Below are positions 16,959 to 25,492 of a stretch of DNA of 64,000 bases, piece after piece. Both the position numbers and the translations under genes were made by a program. The stretch lies in NCBI GenBank assembly GCA_023255955.1, contig JAGDWD010000007.1, positions 135,929-199,928 of the forward strand, given 5' to 3'. The first letter of the stretch is position 1. Every line of letters starts with the position of its first letter. This stretch comes from Desulfurococcales archaeon. GTDB taxonomy: Archaea; Thermoproteota; Thermoprotei_A; Sulfolobales; NBVN01. The notes under the pieces are model-generated. The model was given only the letters and a program-made list of their open reading frames with translations, did not search any database and was not told the DNA's origin.

Positions 16959-17331
16959 TCATTTACTTGAGTTCCATGAATTAACGAGTTCCTCAGCTAC
17001 TAAAATTTCAGTGCCGTACATGTTTTTCATGTACTCTAAAGCTGACTCACGATCCTCCCTCTCAAAGACAAAATCGGTAGTGAGAGGCTTGAGCTCCTCA
17101 ATAATACTAGAACTTTTGCTACCCTTCATGGAATGATGGCCCCCATACTCTTATCTCAGGATCTACTGGAAGATGGGAGTCATTAACGTAGAAAACCTGG
17201 ATTCTATGAGCTCTAACTACTTGAGTTATTTTCCGTATATTCCCAGCAATCTGAGCGCATGGCCCACACTTAAGTTTACCAGTGATGAAATCATTAACCA
17301 TGTCTATAACGAGTAGAGCATCTCCTGGCAC
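16959..17331 (-). pseudogene. Frameshifted, shortened isochorismatase-family hydrolase
   Basis: The intact frame (17119-17331, 70 residues) starts MPGDALLVIDMVNDF, the isochorismatase/nicotinamidase N-terminus with the catalytic Asp, and reaches VWGPSF before a stop. A shift of one base at the G5 run (17142-17146, read on the minus strand) restores the family's next block in another frame: HHSMKGSKSSSIIEELKP, ending at 16961. Beyond that the sequence no longer matches the family: the catalytic lysine/cysteine half is missing and the total is about 125 residues against about 180. I read it as a decayed gene. A single sequencing error would not explain the missing half. Confidence 0.75.
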
Positions 17332-17414
17332 AGCTACACACCCAGAGAACCCATACCATAGGTCTAATAAGTATTTGTTGTCTCTGTTACTGAGAGTGAA
17401 AAGTATTTATGGCT

Positions 17415-18389
17415 TTATTTAAAAGATTCCAGGACCTCCTTATTAATTCGATATACGAAGCACGTAACTCCTTCTGTTACTCCCTTTAGTAACTCTAGAG
17501 CATCAGCTCCCTTTACGGTCTGACCGTTCTTTTCTGCCAGTATTCCGAGAACAACACCGTTCTCAAGAATCAGTCTCACCACGATCTTCTCTTTAACAAC
17601 GGCATAGAGAGGTTCTTGATGCTTAGAACTTATGTCTATTAGGGTGTCAACAAGCTGCGCAGCAGATTTTGAGTCTACTGTGGTGAGGAACTGTCCCGAC
17701 GTAATTAATTTATAGAGAAACACTGGGTCCTCAAGAAGATCTGAGTAAATGTACCGATAAATAGTCTCACCTCTCTCTGCAGGTCTGCTTGGTCTTTCAG
17801 GAACTCTTTCAGGGACCACTAAAGCCGTCGATGTTACTTCTACTGAACTGCTAACTGGGGCACTAGGCTGAACCACCTCGAGGGTTATTGGTCTACTAGG
17901 TACGGGGGCTGGGGCAACCGGTTGCTTCATTTTCTTAGCTTCTTTGAGTCTCCGCACGATGTTTGTGAAAACCTCGGGTATCGCCAACAAGAAAGTGTCT
18001 ACTTCTCTAGATACGCTAAACTCTCTCAGAAAGCTTGACTTAACGAACACTTCAAACATTACTTCGGTAGTGTTTTCCTCAGATCTAGAGGCAGTAATAG
18101 TAATATTTAAGTCTGACCTAGGAGGTAGGTAACGTCCGAGGACTATTTCCCCAATTAAGCTGTACTTCACCGTAACTTTTTCGAGGGTTCTTGAAGTCGT
18201 GATTCCCATAGCAATATCCCCCCTTAATCCGAAGGCATTAATGTACATGACTACGTTATTTCCTTGAATAGATTTGATCTCCTTCTGTAATGGAAGTGCT
18301 ACTATCAACTCTTTAGGATTCATCAATAACTCTACCACGTCGTCCATAGAGTAAGGAACAGTAAATTTTATACTTCTTTGAACTGCCAA
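17415..18389 (-). CDS. Two-domain protein with N-terminal SRPBCC-like domain, function unknown
   Basis: A 324-residue soluble protein. Residues 1-158 look like an SRPBCC/CoxG-type ligand-binding domain: FTVPYSMDDVVELLMNPKELIVALP, then alternating strands, and a closing helix VDTFLLAIPEVFTNIVRRLKEAKK. Residues 160-205 are a Pro/Val/Ser-rich linker. Residues 210-324 form a second alpha/beta domain that I do not recognise (GETIYRYIYSDLLEDPVFLYKL...GVVLGILAEKNGQTVKGADALELL). CoxG relatives associate with membranes and molybdoenzymes, but nothing here fixes a function. It is divergent from the Lhr-type helicase gene, with 219 bp between. Confidence 0.6.
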   Translation of the reverse strand: MAVQRSIKFTVPYSMDDVVELLMNPKELIVALPLQKEIKSIQGNNVVMYINAFGLRGDIAMGITTSRTLEKVTVKYSLIGEIVLGRYLPPRSDLNITITASRSEENTTEVMFEVFVKSSFLREFSVSREVDTFLLAIPEVFTNIVRRLKEAKKMKQPVAPAPVPSRPITLEVVQPSAPVSSSVEVTSTALVVPERVPERPSRPAERGETIYRYIYSDLLEDPVFLYKLITSGQFLTTVDSKSAAQLVDTLIDISSKHQEPLYAVVKEKIVVRLILENGVVLGILAEKNGQTVKGADALELLKGVTEGVTCFVYRINKEVLESFK

Positions 18390-18608
18390 GGCCCTCTAAT
18401 ATATATAAGTTACACAGTTTAAAATCGGTTTCCATACTTAACCCAGACCCGGTCCCGAAGTTTTTTATGTTGCCCTGAAAAGCGGTTTAAGTTTAACTAG
18501 TAGGATTGTTTTACGGAAAGTATAAGTGACTTTGCTAATGTACAGCACTGTTTAATAATTTACTCACACATAGTAACTGTTCGGGAGAGTAACGTAATCA
18601 AAGTAGTC

Positions 18609-21233
18609 ATGGAAGCACCTAGGGAGGAGGAGGTCATTAAATTCCTCAGGAAGTATACAGTAGCTTGGTTTAGAAGTGTTTACGGGACATTCACACCTGC
18701 TCAGTTAATGGCTATACCTTACATTAAGCGAGGGCATAACGTACTTATATCAAGTCCTACCGGTACCGGGAAAACCCTTGCCGCGTTCTTACCTATAGTG
18801 GATGAGTTGTATAGTTATGGAGAGCTTGGAGATCTGGAGAATAGGATATACGTTGTCTACGTATCACCTCTGAGAGCTCTGAATAACGATATCGTTAAGA
18901 ACTTGAAGGTACCGATTGATGGAATACGGGAGACAGCTAAGAATATGGGCCTCGCACTCCCAGAGCTTAGAGTAGGTATAAGAACTAGCGATACCTTGCC
19001 CAGTGAGAAACAGAAGATGCTTAGAAATCCACCACATATATTGGTTACGACGCCCGAATCTCTTGCGATAGCCCTCACAGCACCTAAGTTTAGGGAAAAG
19101 TTGTCGGGGGTGAGATGGGTTATAGTTGACGAGGTCCATGAGCTAGCTTCAAGTAAGCGCGGTGCGCATCTAGCTTTAAGTCTTGAAAGGCTTGAGGAGC
19201 TAGTGCCCGGCGAGTTGCAGAGGATAGGTTTGAGTGCTACGATAGCACCTCTAGAGAGAGTAGCCCAGTTTTTAGTGGGATTCAGATCTGACCTAGAGCC
19301 GAGGGAGTGTGTCGTAGTTGATGCGAGGTTCTTGAAGCCTATGGAGGTGGAGGTGCTATGTCCTGCTGTCGATATAATAAGAGGTAGTGCTGATGAGATT
19401 AACGAAGCTATTTACCGGGAGATTAAGAATCTGATCCTCAAACATAGAACAACCCTCATCTTCACTAACACTAGGAGTTCCACCGAGAGAGTGGTATTCA
19501 AGCTCAGGAAGATGTTCGAGAAGGAGGGTATTATAGATGTTGATGAGATCGAGGCGCATCACAGTTCTCTAAGTAGGGATGTGAGGTTAGAAGTAGAGAA
19601 CAAACTTAAGAACGGTGCTCTGAGAGCCATCGTTAGCTCGACATCTCTCGAGCTCGGGATAGACATAGGGTATATTGACGCAGTCATACTGCTAAGTTCT
19701 CCGAAAAGTACTACCAGGTTGATTCAGAGGGTTGGTAGGTCAGGGCACAATGTTAGCGACGTTAGTAGAGGGTATCTACTAGCTGTTGATCGAGACGACC
19801 TAGTTGAGGTAATAGTTTTGGCTAGACTAGCTAAAGAGAGAAAACTCGATAGGGTAAATATCCCCAGGAAACCCCTCGATATACTAGCCCAGCACATAGT
19901 GGGCATGTCACTCGAGAAGAAGTGGCATGTCAAAGAAGCGTACGAAGTGGTACGTAGAGCCTACAATTACCACGATCTGACCTGGAAGGAATTCATCAGT
20001 GTTGTTGAGTACCTAGCCGGGAAATACGAGGACATGCTTACAGCTACGAGAACCTACTCTAAGATAAGGTACTATGACGATGAAGGAACCTTTGGGAGGA
20101 AGAGAGGTGCTAGGATGATATACTACCTAAATTCTGGAGCTATACCAGACGAAGCTAAAATCAGGGTGTTTACTGAGGATGGTAGGTACGTTGGTGATCT
20201 TGAGGAGGAATTTGTAGAGTACTTAGAGCCGGGTGACGTTTTCGTACTAGGCGGCCGGACTTTTCAGTTCGTAGGGTCCAGAGGTATGAGGGCGATTGTG
20301 AGAAGAGTGGAGCATCAGAGACCGACAGTACCGAGTTGGTTCTCTGAGATGCTCCCGCTAGCATTTGATTCAGCAGTAGAAGTAGCGAGGTTCCGAGGAT
20401 TCGTTTCCCAGCTCATAGACTCTCTAGGACCGCGTAAGGCAGTGAAAGAGCTGGCGGAGACGTATGGGGTTGATGCAAGAGTTGCGAAGTATGTAGTAGA
20501 TTACGTCTATGAGCAGAAGAGGTATGTTGGTATAGTTCCGGACGATAAGACCTTCCTAGTGGAACTATGGTATGACGAGGTATCGAGGTCTGATAATGCT
20601 ATATTTCATACCCTCCTAGGTAGGAGAGTTAACGATTCTTTAGGGAGGGCTATAGCTTTACTTGTAAGTGATCTTATAGATATAAATGTGAGGGTTACAG
20701 TTACGGATAACGGGTTCATGCTCACAGTTCCATCGGAGAAGGAGCTCTTCAATGAGGCGCTCATAGCTGAGGTATTTAAGACATTGAAAAGTGATGAACT
20801 TAGGAACATTCTAAGGAGAGCTCTAAGGAGGTCGGAAATACTTAAGAGGAGGTTTAGGCATTGTGCTGAGAGAGCGTTAGCTCTACTTAAAAACTATCGA
20901 GGGGAGGAAACCAGTATAAACAGGAGACAAGTAAACTCTGAGATATTGATGAAGGTAGCTGAGGCCATACCTAACTTCCCGATACTAGAGGAGGCTTACC
21001 GAGAGGTAATGGAAGATGTGATGGACGTATCAAATGCAGAGAATATCCTGAAGTTAATAGAGACTGGTGACATTAAGTTACACATAGTGAGGGTCGACGG
21101 TCCTCCATCTCCATTCGCACATAACATTGTTACTCATGGTTACAGCGATATAATACTTATGGAAGATAGGAGAAAGTTGTTGCTGAAGCTGTATGAGGAA
21201 GTAGCTAAGAGGTTATTAGAGAGAAAGCAATAA
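18609..21233 (+). CDS. lhr: Lhr-type superfamily 2 DNA/RNA helicase
   Basis: An 874-residue helicase of the Lhr-core type. Motifs in order: Q-like TPAQLMAIP, Walker A SPTGTGKTLAAF (GTGKT 52-56), YVSPLRALNND (Ia), TTPESL, DEVHEL (174-179), SATIAP (III), the RecA2 VSSTSLELGIDIG and QRVGRSGHN (VI). A winged-helix and Lhr-specific C-terminal region follows (GGRTFQFVGSRG..., about 545-860). Such enzymes unwind 3'-tailed DNA and RNA:DNA hybrids in repair. Length fits the archaeal Lhr-core family (850-950). The ATG start is preceded by a short AT-rich element near 18551-18562. Confidence 0.95.
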   Translation: MEAPREEEVIKFLRKYTVAWFRSVYGTFTPAQLMAIPYIKRGHNVLISSPTGTGKTLAAFLPIVDELYSYGELGDLENRIYVVYVSPLRALNNDIVKNLKVPIDGIRETAKNMGLALPELRVGIRTSDTLPSEKQKMLRNPPHILVTTPESLAIALTAPKFREKLSGVRWVIVDEVHELASSKRGAHLALSLERLEELVPGELQRIGLSATIAPLERVAQFLVGFRSDLEPRECVVVDARFLKPMEVEVLCPAVDIIRGSADEINEAIYREIKNLILKHRTTLIFTNTRSSTERVVFKLRKMFEKEGIIDVDEIEAHHSSLSRDVRLEVENKLKNGALRAIVSSTSLELGIDIGYIDAVILLSSPKSTTRLIQRVGRSGHNVSDVSRGYLLAVDRDDLVEVIVLARLAKERKLDRVNIPRKPLDILAQHIVGMSLEKKWHVKEAYEVVRRAYNYHDLTWKEFISVVEYLAGKYEDMLTATRTYSKIRYYDDEGTFGRKRGARMIYYLNSGAIPDEAKIRVFTEDGRYVGDLEEEFVEYLEPGDVFVLGGRTFQFVGSRGMRAIVRRVEHQRPTVPSWFSEMLPLAFDSAVEVARFRGFVSQLIDSLGPRKAVKELAETYGVDARVAKYVVDYVYEQKRYVGIVPDDKTFLVELWYDEVSRSDNAIFHTLLGRRVNDSLGRAIALLVSDLIDINVRVTVTDNGFMLTVPSEKELFNEALIAEVFKTLKSDELRNILRRALRRSEILKRRFRHCAERALALLKNYRGEETSINRRQVNSEILMKVAEAIPNFPILEEAYREVMEDVMDVSNAENILKLIETGDIKLHIVRVDGPPSPFAHNIVTHGYSDIILMEDRRKLLLKLYEEVAKRLLERKQ

Positions 21234-21393
21234 GATATACGTCCTACCGCACTTAACTTACCGAACTTCACGAAGATTTAGTTACCAGGAGCTCGCTCTC
21301 CAGGTCAGGGAAGATCGGTATAGGAACTTGAAGCACTTAAGAGACATAAAAACAAATATTGCTGTGAACTAATGTTTGTAGGGACTAAGGACT

Positions 21394-22218
21394 TTGGGTA
21401 AATATAGAAGATACAGAAAGGTTAAGAAAAGAAAGAGAAGTATGAAAAAATTAATGTTGTTGCTAGGGATCCTAATAGCTATAGTCTATACATTCATGAC
21501 TTTTAATGTATCAATACCTGTATCAGGAGATTTCCTAAGTTATTCTTTGTCTGGTGCGAGAACAGTAAACGTGACACTTTTTCGAGTTAAGTACATAGCT
21601 CCTTCAGGGGCTGATAATAATATAGTCAAGGTTTATGTTGATGGAAAATCTACGACGTTTCAGATTCCCGAGGGTAAGGAAGGACATACGATTTACTTAA
21701 ACGAAAGCAGGTTATTTGAGGTTAACCAAGAAAATGTGCGGACTCAAATAGTTGTTCCCAGCGTAGTAAGTAACCTAACATATCCCGGACCTCCACTTAA
21801 TATGACACACATCGGAAGATCTGAAGATTATATAATTTCCCACTACCCCTTCGAACTGTATTTCATCTTCACAACACAGTTATGTAATGTAACGGTCTAC
21901 GCTAAGCCTTCTGGAGTGGTAATAGATGAGCTCAAACTTGAATACACTGCTGGGGAGGACAGACCTAAGGAGGAACTCTATCTCAGGTGTGATGAGGAAG
22001 TTTGTAAAGGATCACCTAGCTCACGTTGCATACTCTCATATAGCGTGATATCTAGATTTACGTATTTCGGGGTCTTCAAACTAGAGTACAGGAATGGTAG
22101 GACCAGCCTCAATTTCATCGATAATCCATGGATTCCAGTATCTCTATATGTTATAACCATGGTCTCTCTCTATATTTTCCTGAAGATATTCTACTATAAG
22201 AAACAGTATGCTACTTAA
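21394..22218 (+). CDS. Sequon-rich membrane-anchored extracytoplasmic protein, function unknown
   Basis: A 274-residue protein with a TTG start. The N-terminus is strongly basic (13 Lys/Arg in the first 19 residues), followed by a helix at 19-37. Then comes an extracytoplasmic stretch of about 210 residues, a second helix at about 247-267 and a basic tail, so both ends should be cytoplasmic. The outside part has six N-x-S/T sequons (N38, N59, N103, N127, N136, N165) and four cysteines (164, 200, 204, 212). Codon use is more AT-rich than in neighbours. I recognise no family. Heavy N-glycosylation and a cell-envelope role are inferred. Confidence 0.6.
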   Translation: MGKYRRYRKVKKRKRSMKKLMLLLGILIAIVYTFMTFNVSIPVSGDFLSYSLSGARTVNVTLFRVKYIAPSGADNNIVKVYVDGKSTTFQIPEGKEGHTIYLNESRLFEVNQENVRTQIVVPSVVSNLTYPGPPLNMTHIGRSEDYIISHYPFELYFIFTTQLCNVTVYAKPSGVVIDELKLEYTAGEDRPKEELYLRCDEEVCKGSPSSRCILSYSVISRFTYFGVFKLEYRNGRTSLNFIDNPWIPVSLYVITMVSLYIFLKIFYYKKQYAT

Positions 22219-22522
22219 GTACAAGATTTCCTTAATCAAGCTCTAGGTCTATTACGCTAGATAAGAAGCCGTGCCTGAGTTCAGGGAGATAGCTTCTCCT
22301 TAATGCATACTTCAAGACATCTATAAAACGCTTCACCAGAAAATCCGAGCTCAGAGCATTCCTCCCGGCATACTTTAACCACATGTGTACGGGTATACGA
22401 ATCTATAGCACTACTCGCTTAGCATCCCCGCTAATAATGCAGGAAGCAATACTTAATATGTGAATGTGTCGTAGTGTACGAAAACGAAGAATAGATTGCT
22501 TTAGTTCCTCATCAGACAAGAA
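22219..22522. other. Intergenic region with no recognised gene
   Basis: About 300 bp between two converging genes. I looked for tRNA-like folds, C/D-box motifs and short coding frames on both strands and found none that hold up. The region is the downstream side of both neighbours, so it may simply contain two termination zones. Confidence 0.5.
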
Positions 22523-23356
22523 CTAGTAAAGCAAAGTGTGAACGCTGTAGTCCTCTATACGCGTAGTCTCGAGGTTTATCTCAACTATAGCTACAGATTG
22601 AGGAGGTAATTCCTCAATGCTCTCTTTACTATTCAGATAATGTAGCAAAGAAGACGAGAAGAATGCGTAAAATTCTCCAAAATTCCTTGTAAGGATCTTA
22701 TAGTATTTGAAGGCAGAGGGATTACTCATCCTATTCTTTGTTAAGTAGAAGCTTATAGAGGTTATCATCTTGTTATCATCATAAAGTATGATCAGGGTAT
22801 TCATAGCTGTCTTTGTATAACGAGCGGCATTTTTAAGGGCTTCAACTAGCTCCTTCTTGTTTACACATGATAAAGCCCTATATACATACTCCCCTAAGTA
22901 GTATGTGTCCGTTATATCTGAAATTCTACTCATACTAAGATCTCTAGATAGAGCTTCGGAATCCATAAGTCCGTTATGAGCTAACCACATCTCGAAACCC
23001 TTCCAGCTAAAGTGTAGCGGGTGGGTATTCACTATCCTAGCAGAACCCTCAGCTAACTTGCGTGAGTGAACTATAGCTGATAACAGAGAATATCTACTAA
23101 GCATGCTCTTCAAGTAGTTCAAGCCTTCCTGATCATGGAAAACAGGTACGGTAGTTCTATAATGCTGGGAAACCAGTCTCCCGTCTCTATCTACACCTAC
23201 AACAGCATAACCCCACCCATCACTATGGCTTCCACAAGTCTCAGAGCCTGAGAGCTCCGCTAAATACGGATCACACTCACTAGCCGTTTTGAACGAATCT
23301 ACATAATCGAGATACCCACCTAAGTTCCTACCTACCAGAGCTAAGAGCCTACACAT
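22523..23356 (-). CDS. Class II glutamine amidotransferase-like protein (Ntn hydrolase)
   Basis: A 277-residue protein when started at the internal ATG, which gives MCRLLALVG with Cys2 as the N-terminal nucleophile. The longer frame (from 23395) would bury that cysteine and would begin inside a TATA box (23393-23401). The sequence follows the YafJ/class II GATase pattern: SHSDGWGYAVVG, AIVHSRKLAEGSARIVNTHPLHF, and WLAHNGLMDSEAL with the Gln-binding HNG. It lacks the partner synthase or sugar-isomerase domain, so it resembles stand-alone gamma-glutamyl hydrolase/transferases. The physiological substrate is unknown. Confidence 0.8.
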   Translation of the reverse strand: MCRLLALVGRNLGGYLDYVDSFKTASECDPYLAELSGSETCGSHSDGWGYAVVGVDRDGRLVSQHYRTTVPVFHDQEGLNYLKSMLSRYSLLSAIVHSRKLAEGSARIVNTHPLHFSWKGFEMWLAHNGLMDSEALSRDLSMSRISDITDTYYLGEYVYRALSCVNKKELVEALKNAARYTKTAMNTLIILYDDNKMITSISFYLTKNRMSNPSAFKYYKILTRNFGEFYAFFSSSLLHYLNSKESIEELPPQSVAIVEINLETTRIEDYSVHTLLY

Positions 23357-23842
23357 ACTGTTCTCACATACTAATTCAAGTTTCATTGAAAACATATAAA
23401 GCCTATGTTCTACCTAAGTTTCTTAATCGATCTTCGGTACCCTATCTTAGTTACTTGACTTTACTTGAGTGCTGGTTAGTAGTTACAGAATCGGTGAAGA
23501 TCAGCGGATTGAGAATATGGTAGGTCTTTAGCTAATCACTAACTTTAAGGATTTGTGGAGTTACAGCCCCATAATTTAGGGTCAGAAATAAGTTAGAGCA
23601 AGAATTCATGAAAACCGCAATTAGCTGGGAGCGTAAAGTCAAGTAAATCTGGGTATCAGCTCCTCGGAAAAGTATGTAGAGGTCGAATTCCATGTTCATG
23701 TTATTATTTCGTACTGGCGAAACTGTTTTGATGTATTTATATTTGCTGGAGGTTAAAGAACCGAAGTTAATAAAAGGTTAATAGGAGGAATTAAAAATAG
23801 CTTACTGTTCTAAGTCTCCTCAGCTAGATATGATTAAGGTTG
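23357..23842. other. Intergenic region, AT-rich, mostly empty
   Basis: The right end is the downstream side of the small DUF5679 gene and the left end carries the promoter of the glutamine amidotransferase-like gene. No open frame of convincing composition and no RNA fold was seen. A GAAGATCAGCGGATTGAG stretch near 23498 has a weak C-box look but no D box at a suitable distance. Confidence 0.5.
23393..23402 (-). promoter_or_regulatory. TATA box of the glutamine amidotransferase-like gene
   Basis: Read on the minus strand, GGCTTTATATG lies about 40 bp upstream of the ATG at 23356. With an archaeal TATA-to-TSS distance of about 25 bp, the transcript would begin near 23371, just before that ATG and after the upstream ATG at 23395. 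This decides the start of the gene. Confidence 0.5.
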
Positions 23843-24028
23843 TTAACTCTTCTTCTTACTTCCCATGAAGACATATACTGTGGTTCCGCAGGATGGGCAC
23901 GTGCCTCTAATGGCTCTCCTACCGTTCTTCAGTATTACCTCCTCAGCGTTCTTCAGCTCCTTCTTCGCTCTGCACTTAACGCAGAACCCTGTTACTGGGC
24001 CTTTGACAGGACCTACAACCTGTGCCAT
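23843..24028 (-). CDS. DUF5679 small zinc-ribbon protein
   Basis: A 61-residue protein with two CxxC knuckles, FCVKCRAKK (Cys16, Cys19) and GTCPSCGTTVYVFMG (Cys44, Cys47). The spacing and the ILKNGRRAIRGTCPSCGT segment are those of the DUF5679 family common in archaea, which is probably nucleic-acid or ribosome associated. Upstream on its strand a TCTTTTAAGC TATA-like element lies about 40 bp before the ATG. It is divergent from ahcY. Confidence 0.85.
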   Translation of the reverse strand: MAQVVGPVKGPVTGFCVKCRAKKELKNAEEVILKNGRRAIRGTCPSCGTTVYVFMGSKKKS

Positions 24029-24163
24029 GGGGCTTCCCTCACTATTTGGGTCTCAAGAGAGCTTAAAAGACTTCTTCAACGCGTGAGACACTAAGTGTTC
24101 ATCGCTCCCGGAACATGGATTATACATTTATGTGGGTAATCTATCAACTGTGGGTACCGTGAG

Positions 24164-25405
24164 ATGTATAGAGTAAGGGATGTGTCACTCGCACCACAAG
24201 GGCTTAACCTGATAGAGTGGGCTGAGCGGCACATGCCGGTACTAATGCGGATTAGGTCTGAGTTCGAGAAAAGTAAACCTCTAGCGGGGGTTAAGATCGG
24301 TGCTGTACTACATGTAACTAAGGAGACAGCCGTCTTAGTTAGGACGTTAATCGCGGGAGGAGCTGAAGTATGGTTAGCTGCCTCAAATCCTCTATCAACA
24401 CAGGATGAAGTAGCTGCGGCCCTAGCTACTGAAGGAGTTAAGGTGTTTGCTTGGCGTGGAGAAACCAGCGAAGAATACTTCTGGTGTATCGAACAGGTTG
24501 CTCGGTCCGACCCTAACATAGTGATTGACGATGGTGGAGATCTCCATGTATTCATCCACGAGAGAATCCAGGAGGCTGGCAGGAATATTTTTGGAGGCAC
24601 CGAGGAAACCACGACTGGCGTCATCAGGCTCAAAGCACTTGAAAGATCAGGCTTACTCAAGTACCCGGTGATAGCAGTTAATGACTCTCGGACTAAGTAC
24701 CTCTTTGATAATAGGTATGGGACTGGACAGTCAACTTTCGACGGAATTATGAGGGCTACTAACATCTTAATAGCTGGTAAGGTGGTTGTAGTAGCTGGGT
24801 ATGGTTGGGTAGGTAGAGGCATCGCTATGCGGGCTAGAGGACTTGGTGCTAGAGTTGTGGTCACCGAGGTAGATCCAGTAAAAGCTCTCGAGGCGGTAAT
24901 GGACGGATTCGATGTTATGCCCATGTCTAAAGCCGCGAAGATCGGGGATGTATTCATTACTGCTACAGGTAATATCGATGTAATAAGAGCTGAACATGTT
25001 TTAACTATGAAGGATGGAGTTATATTAGCGAATGCGGGGCATTTTAATGTCGAGATATCTGTTGACGAGATAGAGAGCATTGCGGTATCAAAGAGAGTCG
25101 TTAGGAGCAACGTAACTGAGTATCTTCTTCCGAATGGGAAGAGAGTATACCTTTTAGCTGAAGGCCGGCTTGTGAATCTCGTAGCAGCCGAGGGCCACCC
25201 GAGCGAAGTAATGGATTTAAGCTTCTCTAATCAGGCTCTAGCGGTTAAGTACCTAATAGAGAATAGAGGTAGAATTGAGGTTAAGGTTCATAACTTACCG
25301 TACGAGATAGATGAAGCTATTGCTAGGATGAAGCTAGAATCCATGAACATAGAGATAGATACCCTTACCGAAAAGCAGATAGAGTATCTGAGGTCCTGGA
25401 AATAA
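24164..25405 (+). CDS. ahcY: Adenosylhomocysteinase
   Basis: A 413-residue S-adenosylhomocysteine hydrolase that removes the product of methyl transfer by reversible cleavage to adenosine and homocysteine. Seen: [41 protein letters not shown] at the N-terminus, the [11 protein letters not shown] substrate site, [18 protein letters not shown], the NAD-binding [31 protein letters not shown] (about 207-237) and the C-terminal [13 protein letters not shown]. Length is typical of the archaeal/thermophilic form. Confidence 0.97.
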   Translation: MYRVRDVSLAPQGLNLIEWAERHMPVLMRIRSEFEKSKPLAGVKIGAVLHVTKETAVLVRTLIAGGAEVWLAASNPLSTQDEVAAALATEGVKVFAWRGETSEEYFWCIEQVARSDPNIVIDDGGDLHVFIHERIQEAGRNIFGGTEETTTGVIRLKALERSGLLKYPVIAVNDSRTKYLFDNRYGTGQSTFDGIMRATNILIAGKVVVVAGYGWVGRGIAMRARGLGARVVVTEVDPVKALEAVMDGFDVMPMSKAAKIGDVFITATGNIDVIRAEHVLTMKDGVILANAGHFNVEISVDEIESIAVSKRVVRSNVTEYLLPNGKRVYLLAEGRLVNLVAAEGHPSEVMDLSFSNQALAVKYLIENRGRIEVKVHNLPYEIDEAIARMKLESMNIEIDTLTEKQIEYLRSWK

Positions 25406-25492
25406 AGATGTTCTTAACTCTCTGAGAGTTTAAATCTTAGCTACCTCAGCAAACCTACTTAAATCTGAGAGCTAGATACTAAATAGAGAGGT

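Noticed and set aside
24091-25110. Minus-strand open frame of 339 codons opposite ahcY
   Set aside because: AhcY on the plus strand is unmistakable. The antisense frame has a shadow composition (Ser/Thr/Pro-rich) and no motifs.
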